DNA of 64,000 nucleotides from Podaxis mareebaensis (taxonomy: Eukaryota > Basidiomycota > Agaricomycetes > Agaricales > Agaricaceae). Positions 45,229 through 57,149 of the stretch are shown here, one piece after another. The translations under genes were made by a program, and so were the position numbers. The stretch spans positions 32,138 through 96,137 of the forward strand of contig JAEUWP010000455.1 of the NCBI GenBank assembly GCA_018524725.1, in the 5' to 3' direction. The notes beneath the pieces were generated by a model. It saw only the letters and a list, made by a program, of their open reading frames with translations. It was not told where the DNA came from and searched no databases. Positions within the stretch are counted from its first letter, which is position 1. Each line of letters opens with the position of its first letter.

Positions 45229-47613
45229 TCACTCAGCTTCCTCCGAATCCTCTTCTTCCTCCGCGGATGACGAATCGCGTCGACGGCGTTTCGCAGGTCC
45301 ATGTCGGTTGCGCTGTGGCAAAAAAAGAAAAACACCGTGTATCAGTCAGCGAAACGCTCCCATTGGGTGATCGTTCCGTTTTCTGGTGTAAAAATAGTCC
45401 AGTCTTCCTTAACCTCGGGAAGGGTATGGAAGAGTGTTCTTTTGATGTAGAGATGACATATGGGATGGCAAGGGTTTGTGGATGATAGAAGAATGGAAGG
45501 CGAGGGGAAGGAGTGAAGGGAAGAAGGTTTGGGGGTTTTGCACTCACCAGCGGAATTTTCTGTCCTTGGTTGCCAAACGCGATCGAGAGTGCTGTCGTAT
45601 CTGGTTGCGCAGGTGCAGTTGTTGTTATTAATGTTTGCAGATCGTCGATGGGGTTTGGGGGAGGAAAAGGGGAAAAGAGAATGTAGTCAGTTATTTAGTC
45701 AATTAATAATAATTCATTCATTCATAATCAAGTTGTGATAGTTTCATGATCGGTGAAAAGGTTGAGAGGTGATAATGAAAGAAATTGAAGATAAGCTCGA
45801 GGTTGGAAATCTTACCTGGTACACCGGGGAACCGCTTTGCGGAGAAGACGGTGAAAGGCTCTGTGAAGGTTTGCGCGAGTACGGGAGAGACATCGGTGTG
45901 GACTTTCGTGGCGCCGTACTCCGGCGCTGGTGGACTAGAAGAGCCTTTAAGACCATGGAATTGCGATAACGAAGGACACCGACTCACGCCCCAACGTTCA
46001 TAAGTCGCATCCTCAGCCGAAAAGTACCTTCAAAACCGCACACTCAGCCGAATATAGCGCATATATGAATAGAAACACATACCCTCAGTCCTGACGGATA
46101 AATCCTGGAACAAGAAGAATATCCCAGGCTTCCGATGTTCGTCCTGCAATCTACAAGCATTTGCAGAAAGGGGGCCGACCAAAGTCCTCGTATACGCCAA
46201 ACGGGGAGATGGCATAGGTGGATAGGACGTTGTCACTGGAGCGTTGGCGGTGGCGTTAGCACTTCCATTCCTCGAATCGTTATTACCGTTAGATTGTGTG
46301 TTGACGGCGGTGGTGTTGCTGTTAGTGCTAAAGTTAGCACCGTTAGGCACCGTGGTCGTAGTTGGTGCAGGGGCGTAAGGGGGAGCGTAGCCCGGGTGGG
46401 GCGGTTGTTGGGAGGTTGAAGAGCTGAGTTGGATGCTCTGGTGTTGTGGGTGTTGTTGTGGGTGCCCGTAGGGTGTGGAAGCGTAGACGGCATTAGGTTC
46501 ATGGGTCTTTGAGTCATTTGGATCTATGCCGTGGTGGTATCCATCACTGTTTTCCCAAGCGGTTGGTTGTGAAGATACTGCGGCGAAGGTGTGAATTGAG
46601 GGGAGGATGGGCGGCGGATAGGTCGTGCTGCGGTCTACGCCTGTGGATGGGGTGTAGCCCCAACTTGGTCCACCATTATGGTCTTGCGGTTGTTGAGGCT
46701 GGGGGCCCGGCGGGCCGTAAGAATTTGAATTGGAAGGATGATTAGGACCATTGTAGGAATTGTCCACCGGTGCCACGGAGGTGGCAGATGAGAAATATCC
46801 TTGGTGATGTGCAGTATAGGTGGGAAGCGGGGTTTGTGGCGTCTGAAATTAAGCATGTCAGGTAATTATTATGAGATGGGGTGAGGTTAGGGTGTGAAAT
46901 ACCGGTTCTGGGGGACGATAGGATGGCGCTGGGGAGGGCTGGATAGGCGTTTGGAGGCCTGAGTGTTGTTGTTGGTTTATGCTAGTGCCGCGACGTCTAT
47001 TCTTGGATGAAGGAATAGGCATATAGCGGTCGGCGGAAGAGGGATGGAGCACGAGGTTCATTTCTTGTTTACCATCCGCAGACCACAAATCAACGGTAAC
47101 AAGGAAAAAAGACCAGTCTATTTCGCTGTCAAGGACGTGGTATCCGATAAGCCGAGATTACGGGAAATAGAGGTAGACATGAGGGGAGGGCACAGAGAGA
47201 GGCTTACTCGACGTCAACAATGGAATTATCCTGATTCCGCACGACCATTTTGGCTACGGCGGCTGGCGCTAACGGACGTCGATCCTAAGGATGGAAGAAG
47301 CAACGATACCGAATTGAGGAACGGATAGAATGACAAGAATACAAAGCTAGTAGGCTAAACGTACTTTATCACCGAATCCACACATTCGGGCACGCAAGGG
47401 GTGCTGGACGACCTCCAAAGAGTAATGTCTGTAGGGCCAAGCAAGTCAATGATCCAGATAACATGGGCCCGATCGAGTGGGTTCCTAGACTGACTTGCGT
47501 CCTGCCCATTTTCCCCAGATTTCAGGGCCGTCCGAAGAGGACGAGTCGGTTTCCGGCTGTGCGGGAGGAGAAGGTGGAGGGCGTCTGGTCTCGCGGTTAG
47601 TCTGCTGTATCAT
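45229..47613 (-). CDS. Velvet-family regulator, VelB-like
   Basis: Nine exons, 5' to 3': 47613-47495, 47428-47365, 47284-47208, 47125-46903, 46842-46083, 46027-45988, 45934-45816, 45600-45548, 45312-45229, encoding 512 aa. The velvet domain is rebuilt from seven exons: YSLEVVQHPLRARMCGFGDK, DRRPLAPAAVAKMVVR, LVGPLSANACRLQDE, FFLFQDLSVRTEGTFRLRMR, AKRFPGVPDTTALSIAFGNQ, KIPLRNRHG. About 250 Gln/Ser/Pro/Thr-rich residues interrupt it between the second and third parts, as an insert does in VelB. The tail is a basic then acidic run (AKRRRRDSSS, AEEEEDSEEAE). The family binds DNA with an NF-kB-like fold and couples development with secondary metabolism. VelB versus VosA assignment is inferred from motif spelling. 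The frame is open to 47682, so the N-terminus may be 23 residues longer. Confidence 0.9.
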
Positions 47614-48345
47614 GGTGGGGTGTTCAAGGAGGAAGAAAGACTTGAGAGGATAAGAGGAGAGAGTCTGGGAACTTGTTCCCACGAGAGAAAATGGGCAGGT
47701 GGAAATTGGAGGAAATGAGCGGGCGGGAGGAATTGGCAGGAGAGAGAGTAATGGTGCTACAGCAGGAAACCACGCCCAGACCCGAAACTACGGGATCACG
47801 GTCTCCCAGTCACAGCGCTTGCACCTCTCCCTCCCCTGCTCTCCCTCTTCACCTCTCTTACAACCCCAGTCCAAGTATTGCGTCCTCATTAATCCTCCCG
47901 CAGTGCGCACAGCCACAAAGCTTAATGAACATTGTCGTTTCCGCTGCCTGGTCTTCTACGACGACGCCTGGGCTTGGGAGGATGGATGATGTGAACGTGT
48001 GATAGCCAATGTCTGATTTACCAGTCCCCTGGAACGCCCACAGCTCTGGGACACCTCTTGTGTCACAACTCTGATCTTGGGAATGTCCCTCGGTTACATA
48101 TGATGCTCCGTTTCCTCCATGGCCCTGGCTTGCTCTAACATATTTCTTGTCGCCTCCGACAAGTATAAAACACTGGCGGTAAGATGACACATGTGTTGGT
48201 GGCAGACTACGAGATAACCTCGCATCCACATCAGATCTTGTAGATCTCACACGTGGTCTTCGCTCACGTGCATCCTCCAATCCTCTGCTAAATGTCTGCT
48301 AAGACGTGTTAAAGTCCAAACTCATCATTTGCCACGTTGACATCC
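47614..48345. promoter_or_regulatory. Divergent intergenic region between velvet and ArfGAP genes
   Basis: About 730 bp. It should contain both promoters. Small open frames here lack support. No defined element recognised. Confidence 0.5.
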
Positions 48346-49882
48346 ATGGCTGATCCTGCTGCCCGAAAACTCCTCAACGAACTCATAAAGCGAGAAGGTC
48401 TCAACAACAAAGTATGCAACGACTGCAATAACCCCAATCCCCAGTGGGCGTCACTCAGGTATCTTTGCCCACATTTCTGCTCTCCTGACAATCAAGTACT
48501 GACAGCGGCTCTAGTTTTGCTGTATTCCTATGTCTGCAATGTGCTGGTACACATCGTGGCTTTGGCGTTCACATCAGGCTAGCACCGTTCGTTGAGCCTC
48601 CGGACTAAGATGTTCACCGTGTTCCGTCTTATCTAGCTTTGTCCGGTCAGTTTCAATGGATGCCTGGCAGGACGACCAATTACGGCGCATGGAGGTCTGT
48701 ATAACTTCCTATCTCGCATCTGTACTATACTCACGTCGTTGACAGCTCGGAGGAAATGCCCCCTTCCGTGAATTCATGAAATCTTACGACCCCTCTGGAG
48801 GATACAAAGAGGGTGCCAGCCCCTATGACACGTATCACTGCTGGGCGGCCACTCAATATAGGGAAAAGGTATGCAGCCCACCTTCTCCTCAGGTGCTGTG
48901 ACACTTAATATCACAATGACAGCTCGACGCACTCCTGGCAGGAAAAGCTTGGTCACCATCACCTCCCCCAGCCAACTATAACACCATATCCCGTTCAGCC
49001 TCACCAAACCCGTCCTCCGTTCAAGGTCTCCGAAAAGCTCGCGCTCAAAATACACGCTCAAATCCCGGCCGTAGCGAATCCCCGTCTTCATTCACATCCA
49101 ACTCTCCTCAACCAACCTCCACTTCTAACGGGCTAGGCGGGCCTCTTGACCAAAAATCCCAAAACGAGGCTTACTTTGCCAATCTCGGAAAGCTAAATGA
49201 AAGTCGGCCTGCAGATCTTCCACCATCCCAAGGTGGTCGTTATCAAGGTTTTGGAAATACACCAAATCCACCAGCGAGCTCGCACCCTTCATTTAGCCTA
49301 ACCTCTGCCAACGCACCTACGCTGAGCGAGTTGCAGGAGAACCCTATGGCAGCGCTGAGTAAAGGCTGGTCCTTGTTCTCTGCTGCAGTCGCAGGTGCGA
49401 CGAAGGCTGTATCCGAAAACGTCATTCAACCTGGCGTTGAAAAGATCTCGGACCCGACGTTTCAGGCCAGTGTTAAAGGTTATGTGAGTGAAGCCCAGAA
49501 ACGAGCAGTTGAGGTTGGGAGTACCGCGAATCAGTGGTCGAAACATCAGTTTGGTATTGATGTTGCGGATACGGTGTATGGAGTCAAGGAACGCGTGCTT
49601 GGTGGACCGGCGAGGAATGGATATGGTCAGGTTTCGTCGTATGGTGATAATGAGGCGTCAGCGTTGTATGATGGGAATGACGATGATGACTTCTTTGGAG
49701 AGTTTACTCAGGGGGATAAGAACAATCAGGGATCGGAAGCGTGGGCGGGAAGCGGCGCTGTTGGGGATCCCACACCGTCTGCATCTACGCCTGTTGCGAC
49801 GAGACGGACAACTGGGAGTGTTACGTCGCGTGCGAAGGCTGCGAAGAAGGACGATGATTGGGATGAGTGGAAGGATTTCTAG
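48346..49882 (+). CDS. ArfGAP1/Gcs1-type GTPase-activating protein
   Basis: Five exons (48346-48458, 48515-48577, 48637-48694, 48746-48868, 48923-49882) encode 438 aa. The ArfGAP zinc finger is complete: C24-x2-C27-x16-C44-x2-C47, followed by the arginine-finger region AGTHRGFGVHISFVRSVSMD, with WASL just inside the loop. Intron 2 (48578-48636) has a GC donor. Using GT sites would insert residues into the invariant HISFVRS. The C-terminal half carries amphipathic, lipid-packing-type segments (AALSKGWSLFSAAVAGATKA) and ends with WDEWKDF, a typical ArfGAP1 terminus. Role from the family: stimulates GTP hydrolysis by Arf1 on Golgi membranes to drive COPI coat dynamics. Confidence 0.96.
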
Positions 49883-50152
49883 GATTTCTACCTGCTTCTA
49901 TTTTTTTCCGCTGTTTTGTGTCGTGTCGTGTTATGTCGCGTGGTCGCGTTCCTTGGGTGCTTCATGTACAACTACTCTTCTGATCCCTAATTAATGGCTT
50001 CTGACTTTCAAGATCCGTGAACCTATTGAGAGATTCGGCAACAACGGGAGCCAAGGTCCGGCCGATCACAACTCCGGCAACGTACATCACCCTTACCCTC
50101 CACAATATGTGAATGCTCTCATCCATCCACCACAACATTAACCTCTATACCA

Positions 50153-52864
50153 ATGCGGCCAGCAGCACTTCGTCAAGCAGTGCGCCTCACCAAGAACCAC
50201 GCACGCACCTCTAGACTAAACGTGGTTGCACGCGCATACCATGCTTCCGTACTCCCCTCGCTCGTATCTACGACTTCACCAGAATTCCAAGCCAGGTCCG
50301 CAGCGATGGATGAACTGGTGAAAGACTTGGAAGACAAAACGGCTAAAGCGAGGCTGGGAGGTGGACCTAAAGCCGCCGAGAGGATGCGGAATAAAGGGAA
50401 AAAGTTGCCTCGAGAACGGTTCGTCCACTCGCTCCTCAAACCCACTCCACTTTCTGAACCCAAATGCTAAAATGGCGGTTATATGTGTAACAGGTTGAAC
50501 TTGTTATTAGATCCTGATTCTCCATTCCTTGAACTATCAGCTCTCGCAGCACATGATGTATACCCGGGCGAGGCTATCCCCGGTGCAGGCATCATTACGG
50601 GTATCGGTCGTATTTCAGGTCGGGAGTGTGTCGTAGTCGTGAACGATGCAACTGTGAAGGGTGGTTCGTATTATCCTTTGACTGTCAAGAAACATTTGAG
50701 GGCTCAGGAGATTGCGAGGGAGAATGGGTTGCCTTGTGTTTATGTTGGTGAGATCTCGTTCTTGACCCCCTCCCCTTGTAAGGTTTGTAAAGCTGCTAAT
50801 GTCTTTGGTGTTTTGCGAATAGTCGAATCTGGAGGTGCTGCGTTGCCCCACCAAGCTAACGTGTTTCCGGACAAAGAACACTTTGGTCGTATATTCTACA
50901 ACATGGTACACCCGCTATGTCTCTTTACCCGCCTTGGATTTGACCACTAACCAGTACGCATACATCTAACTACATTAGGCCCAAATGTCCGCACTCGGGA
51001 TCCCGCAAATCGCTATCGTACATGGCATATCCGTCGCCGGGGGCGCATACGTCCCCGCCATGGCCGACGAAAACATTATCGTCGCTAATCAAGGGCATAT
51101 ATTCCTGGCGGGCCCGCCTCTCGTTAAAGCCGCTACAGGTGAAGCCGTGGACGAGGAGACGCTAGGTGGAGGCCTGATGCACTCGAGCGAGAGTGGTGTG
51201 ACGGATCATTTAGCGAGGGATGATGAACACGCGATCTTCATTGCGAGGGGTATTGTTGGGGATCTTGGGAAGGCAGGTGGACGAAGTGTACCTGTGAGTG
51301 GAATGCGTGGTATCGTCCGTTGTGTCCGTTGGGTTGTTGACGTTGTTTCTGGAATTTAGCCTGTTGCTTTGCCAGAAGCACCATTGTACCCCGCTGAAGA
51401 GTTGCATGGGATTGTTGGTACGGACGTGAGGCAGCCGTTTGACATGCGGGATGTCATTGCTCGTATAGTTGACGGGTCACGTTTCCGGGAGTTCAAGAAA
51501 GAATACGGGCCTACGATCGTCACTGTATGTTTCCTCCATTCCACCCCTCTCTTGTCCTATTCCTTAATTACACTATTCTCTTAATCCACTAATGTGCACC
51601 ATATGGCAGGGCTTCGCACACATCCATGGCTACGAAGTTGGGATAATCGCCAACAATGGCATCCTCTTTTCGCCCTCTGCACTCAAAGCAACACACTTCA
51701 TCGAACTCTGTTCGCAGCGCCAGATCCCCCTATTGTTCCTTGTTAACGTTACGGGATACATGGTCGGTTCTAAAGCTGAGAAGGGTGGTATTGCAAAAGA
51801 TGGTAAGTACTTTTCCTTCCATTTTAATATTCATTCTTCTGTTCGGTTTCATGAAAATAACGCTTTCTGTTTGGCGGATTCGAACCCTTGTGGCTGGATT
51901 GCGGATTTCCTTTTTTTCTAATTCCCGCCATTCTCGATGTGTGAGCGTCGTGGCTGACAGATTCACCCTGGTCCCAGGTGCCAAAATGGTTAGGGCTGTT
52001 GCGTGTGCGGATGTACCCAAGCTTACGGTCATTGTGGGAGGCAGCTTCGGCGCTGGAAATTACGGTACGTCTTACTCTTCATCGCCACCCCCTCGGTTGC
52101 CTAATGATGAATACCAATTTGCTCGTTAATTAGGCATGGCCGGTCGAGCGGTGCGTACCCCCTTTCACCTATTAACTCCCATTGTGACCCTGTTCTAATG
52201 TCAATCCGCCGATCTCCAGTACTCACCTCGCTTTTTATGGATGTGGCCTGTAAGTCCAAACCTCCTTATCTATATCTCTTACGTTCTCCACCCTATGCCA
52301 ATTAAAATCCATCCATCCATATCCTGTCACTCACCTATAATTATCTTGATCCCCATGCCGCTATCTATATTGACACCTTTTCCATTTAGAACGCGAAAGT
52401 ATCAGTCATGGGTTCAGGACAACTCTCCCAAGTGATGACAACAGTGTCAAAGTGAGTATTCTCGCTCCCAAGTTCATTCATAAACCGTTCATCACCATTC
52501 ATGCCATTCGTGGGTGTAATGGCTACGGGGGTGACTTGTGGCTCCTTGTTGATCGATGTGTGACTGACCACGCTCCTTCCATGACATCTTTCATGTCATT
52601 CTATACTATCGCATTCTTCTCGTTTCGCACCACAGAGATCCAGCACAGCATGCCTCGCTTAAATCAGAGATTGAGAACCAATCAACGGCGTACTATTCAA
52701 CTGCCCGTCTATGGGACGATGGTATCATCAAACCCACGGATACGAGGGACGTCCTTGGATTAGGCCTCGGGATTGTCAATCGCGAGCGTATACTTCGTGG
52801 TGGAAGGTTTGGAAGTACCACTTGGGATGGAGATAACAAAGGATTCGGTGTCTTCAGGATGTGA
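50153..52864 (+). CDS. MCCC2: Methylcrotonyl-CoA carboxylase beta (carboxyltransferase) subunit, mitochondrial
   Basis: Eleven exons (50153-50418, 50494-50747, 50823-50905, 50979-51293, 51360-51524, 51610-51802, 51978-52064, 52134-52150, 52220-52249, 52390-52451, 52636-52864) encode 566 aa. The N-terminus [20 protein letters not shown] is a presequence. Carboxyltransferase motifs include [40 protein letters not shown] (typical of MCC rather than PCC), [75 protein letters not shown] and [10 protein letters not shown]. With a biotin-carrying alpha subunit, not in this window, it carboxylates 3-methylcrotonyl-CoA in leucine catabolism. Exon 8 has only 17 nt. The gene ends 115 bp from the convergent GH3 gene. 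Confidence 0.97.
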
Positions 52865-52979
52865 GCGGTACATGAAGAGGTTATCTCTGTGCACTTGGTC
52901 ATGTAGAAGATACAGCGTAATATATACACTACTTATACACGGTCAATATCTTCAAGTCCTTCGAAATTTTGAGGAACTA

Positions 52980-55900
52980 TCACAGCCCGGTCCAAGTCAG
53001 GGTCTGTTTTAATTCGATGGTACCCTTTAACCTCAAATCGCTCGAAGAAGCCGCAACATGAACCGTAAAGACCCCCCTCTCTGCAATCCAGTGAGCAGCC
53101 CTGTCATCATAGAATCCCAATGCGTCCCTATCAAGATCTAACGTAACGGTTTTGCTCTCTCCAGCGGCTAATGTCACTTTGGTGAACGCCTTGAGCTCTT
53201 TCACAGGCCGGGGTAAGGAAGCCTGGGCATCAGAGATATACACCTGGACGATCTCTCGTCCATCGATGCTACCGGTATTCGTGACAGTGAACGTTACGCT
53301 GAACTTTCCTTCTTCTGAGACCCCCGAGGTCTTGAGGTCAGAATACTCGAAAGTGGTGTAGGAAAGTCCGAAGCCAAATGGGAAGAGAGGTGCGAGCTTC
53401 CGGATCTCATAACTTCTGTACCCCACAAATATGCCCTAATGTAGAGAGTGACAAACGGCAATCGAAGTTAGGCCTGGTCACAACAGAAAGATAGGGGCTT
53501 CGTAATGACATACTTCGTTATACAGAATCTTTCCATACTCTTGGCCTTTGTCACCATATGATGGGTATGCCGGTGAATCTTCGAGACGCCGTCTATTGTC
53601 ACACTGATGAGTGGCACATCAGACTCAGAGACCGAGAAGACTTACGGGAATGTGAGAGGAAGCTTGCCAGAGGGATTGACTTTGCCGAACAGAACATCAG
53701 CAAGAGCGTTCCCAAGTTCATTACCTCCGAAGAAAGCCTATGCGGAAGACATCAGAGTCCGAAGATAGATGAATGTTTCAGGTTTATCAATTCACCTGAA
53801 CGAGGGTGCTTGCTTCAGAAATCCATGGCATAGTCACGGGTGTACCCGTCTGGTTGACAATGACGGTGTTCGGATTCGCCTTGAGAATCTCAGAAACAAG
53901 GGTATCGGAAAGACCGGGCAAGCTATAATATGTTGGGTCATAGATTGTTTAACATCCCAAGGTTCACTTACTCCATATGAGGTCGATCAAATCCTTCGCT
54001 CTCGAGACTAGGGGGTGGTTAAATTTCCTTCCTTGTCTCAAAAAAAGGAAGACGAACTCGTGATTAAGGCCAACAACCAGAACGGCCACTGAAAACACCA
54101 TTAGACACTGAAAGACTCCGAGCAGCACTGGCCTTACCATCGGCTTCCCTCGCTAATCCAACTGCGCGTTTAAGCTCGACCTCTGGTTCAATCTTGCGTC
54201 CTCCTCCCAAACGAATACCACCCCAGGACTTGAACGGAGAGCCCCGCTCGGCGAACTCGACGTTCTCAAGGCGTATCTCGAGGTTGTAAGCTTGCCCAGC
54301 CTTCAATCCTGGGACAGTCGCTCTGATATCGACGGTACCGAGGCCGAAGAATGAGTCCCCTTGCTCAGGATCGCTGCTCAAGTCGATGAGCAACTTGTTA
54401 TCGAGGAAAAGATTGCCTCTCCCCGCAAGATTGAGGCTGAGCTCCCAATCACCGTCTTCGTCGGGGACAAACTTAGTTGAGTACTGGTTGATGAGAGGGG
54501 GTCAGCAATGTAAATGGATTCACAAGACACAGGGATGACGTACTCTGATCCAGCAAATGTAGTTCACTTTTTCGTCCTAGACCACCGTCAATAGTAATTC
54601 ATGATGAACAGAATATATCGTACAATGTGATCCATCAGGAAACAGTCAGTTGATTGGGTAGTCGTAGTCCAAATGGGAGCGGCCAATGGAGTTGAGAAAT
54701 TGGGTGCAGTGGCGGTGAAGTCTTCCGAAGGCTTGTCATTCCAGAATTCCATGAGAGCTCCGGGGCTGCCGTCTTCGAGTCGGATATAAGGATTGAGAAG
54801 GTGAAGGTACTTGTGGGTTGTTGCTCCGATGGTATACGTGACTTGGGCTCCGATCTCCTCCGCTGCCGCTTGGATCCCTTCAAGGGGCGATACAGTGTAA
54901 GTCGACAACAAGCGCGCTGAGCCTCCCCCAGAGGTCATAGCAATGGCTGCATTGGGTCCAATGACCGCAATCTTCCTGAGTTGCTTGGAGAGTGGAAGAA
55001 GCCTCTTGTCATTCTTTAATAATACGATGGCATCTCGGGCGGCTTCCCTAAGAAGTTGTCGTTGTTCGGGAGTGTCGATGAAGCTTTCTTCGACGTCGAA
55101 AGGGACGCCCGACTCAATTCCTTTCTTTACAAGTCCCAGAACCTGAAAGGAAAAGTCAGGGACAATCCAGGTTTAATTTACTTGCCTGCGTACCTTGCGA
55201 ACACGGGCGTCTAAGTCCCACTCGAAGACCTTCTCAGCAGCCAAGGCCCTTTCGAGCGCTCTTCCGCGCATAACAGAAGGACCTCTATTGATATCATCAG
55301 CCGGGTGCTCAGCAATTGGTGAAGAGACTCGTACGGCATCTCGAGATCAAGGCCTGCTTTAATGCTTTCGGAAGTACTGTAGACGCCGGTCCAATCGCTC
55401 ATTATCATTCCTGTATAGCTGGTGAGGTTGCATCCAGCCAGAAACGAAATTCATACCCTTAAAGCCCCATTCCTGCCCAGACAATTAATAATTAGTAAAC
55501 GCGGCTGAAGGTAAGAAATGGAACTCGGACCTTGCGCAGGATGTCATCTAGAAGACGTTTACTCTCAGAAACGTGGAGACCATTGACGCGGTTATAACTA
55601 GTCAGGTGCATCGCCAGTAAACACCCGAGTGGTATAATGATTTTTGAATACTACATACGCAGACATGACGGCCCACGGGTTAGCATTCTTGATCGCGGTT
55701 TGGAACGGCTTGAGGTAGATTTCACGTAGAGCTCGCTCGCTGACTTCACCTAGATGCGCAGAAAGCATGTCTCAGTTGCATCCGTAGACATTAAATAAAG
55801 GGACTAACTGCTGATAGAGAACCTGAGGGCGTGTTTCAGCGATTGTTATAAGCATATAGCTCGGATTCAATTACCTTTGATACTCTTGATCGTTAGCAAC

Positions 55901-56555
55901 GTAGTGCTTGATGGTCGCACTGATGCCTTTTGACTGTAGACCGTTAATGTATGCTGCTGCGATCGTTCCGTTCAAGTACGGATCTTCAGCAAACGACTCA
56001 AAACCTCGACCACCGAGAGGAGATCTCTGCGTGTTGACGGTCGGTGCGAGCAGAACATGAACGCCTACATATTTCTATGTGAGCGAGGACTGATATATGT
56101 TGTCTGGATCGGATACGAAACCTTTTGCACGAGCTTCATCGCCGAGAGCCTCGCCGACGCGCCGGGCAAGCTCGATATCAAAGGATGAGCCTAAACCCGT
56201 GGAACAAGGAAAACAACTCGAAGGAGTGCCGTTGAAAACTCAAGATAAGGTGTGAGTCTGAATTGTTCAGTCATGCTTGCGGTCAAACCTACAGTATGCG
56301 CCACGAACGCCGTTCGGACCTGAAGTAAAAGTTAGGGAAGTAATGAGTGGATCTGATGAGGCTAACCATCGCTAAGTTTGATAGAAGGTACCCCTGCCTT
56401 GGGAATTGGTTCTGTATTCCACCATCCCTAACATCGATGTGAGGATTGTTTCCATTTGCAGTGGTCACCTTACGAACCAATCCAGTAAGGAGTTTGACCT
56501 TGTCCGCCACCGTCAACTTTGCTAAGGTGCTTTCAACATCGAAATCAACCGCCAT
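52980..56555 (-). CDS. GH3 beta-glucosidase with PA14 domain, intracellular type
   Basis: Twenty exons, 5' to 3': 56555-56478, 56427-56367, 56319-56293, 56238-56122, 56064-55875, 55822-55809, 55749-55659, 55597-55531, 55472-55457, 55410-55335, 55284-55194, 55142-54624, 54576-54544, 54483-54138, 54088-54058, 54007-53972, 53922-53796, 53737-53646, 53592-53514, 53435-52980; 848 aa, every phase consistent. Motifs: [47 protein letters not shown], and the nucleophile region [12 protein letters not shown] with Asp226. A PA14-type insert follows (about 390-550), then [25 protein letters not shown] and the fibronectin-III-like end [12 protein letters not shown]. No signal peptide, so probably cytosolic. 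Hydrolyses terminal beta-glucosides such as cellobiose; exact substrate unknown. Confidence 0.95.
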
Positions 56556-57149
56556 GGCTCGTTGGAGTGTAGATAGATGTGATACGAGAAATATTTCACC
56601 CGCTTCATGAGAAGAGTCTCAAATAGGACGGATAAATCTCGGAAAACGAATGTGGCCCTCCGCGTCATGAGATCCCCGGATGATACGAGAGAGGGCTATG
56701 TATAACTAATTAGAAGTCAGCATTCGAGTGCCCACCGAGTGCCCACACAATGTACTTTCCCAGCAACAGAGCCCCACGTGAGGATTCGAAGAAGATATGA
56801 ACATCGCGAGCATGGAGGTGAGTGATGAATCGATGATAGTGATGGTTCCGCGTGATTGAAGGATCGACACGTTCTTTCCAACGTCCACCCTATGCGATCA
56901 TCATTCCACTTATCGAGTATTTTCGTCCCATCCGTGGCTGCAGAGCAAAAGTAAAGGTGAATAGTCGGAAGAATGGTGCGGCGAGCCTCTCAATCATGTG
57001 AGCTTTCCCATGGACGCCCTAGGCTCAAGCCAGGCCTCAAGTTTGAGACCTTGCGCCTGCATCAAGCACTACCTGATTTACGGCTAGCTTCTTGTCGGAC
57101 TGGGGACCACGTTGCATGTTCCGTGCTTTTCTGAACTCGATGCGCAGAA
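56556..57149. promoter_or_regulatory. Divergent intergenic region between GH3 and MLH3 genes
   Basis: 594 bp with both start codons facing away, so it should hold the two promoters. Any carbon-regulation sites of the glucosidase would lie on the left side. None is claimed. Confidence 0.5.

Noticed and set aside
51876..51892. tRNA-like B box on the minus strand (GGTTCGAATCC)
   Set aside because: It falls in an intron of the carboxylase gene; the T-stem does not pair and no cloverleaf can be drawn.
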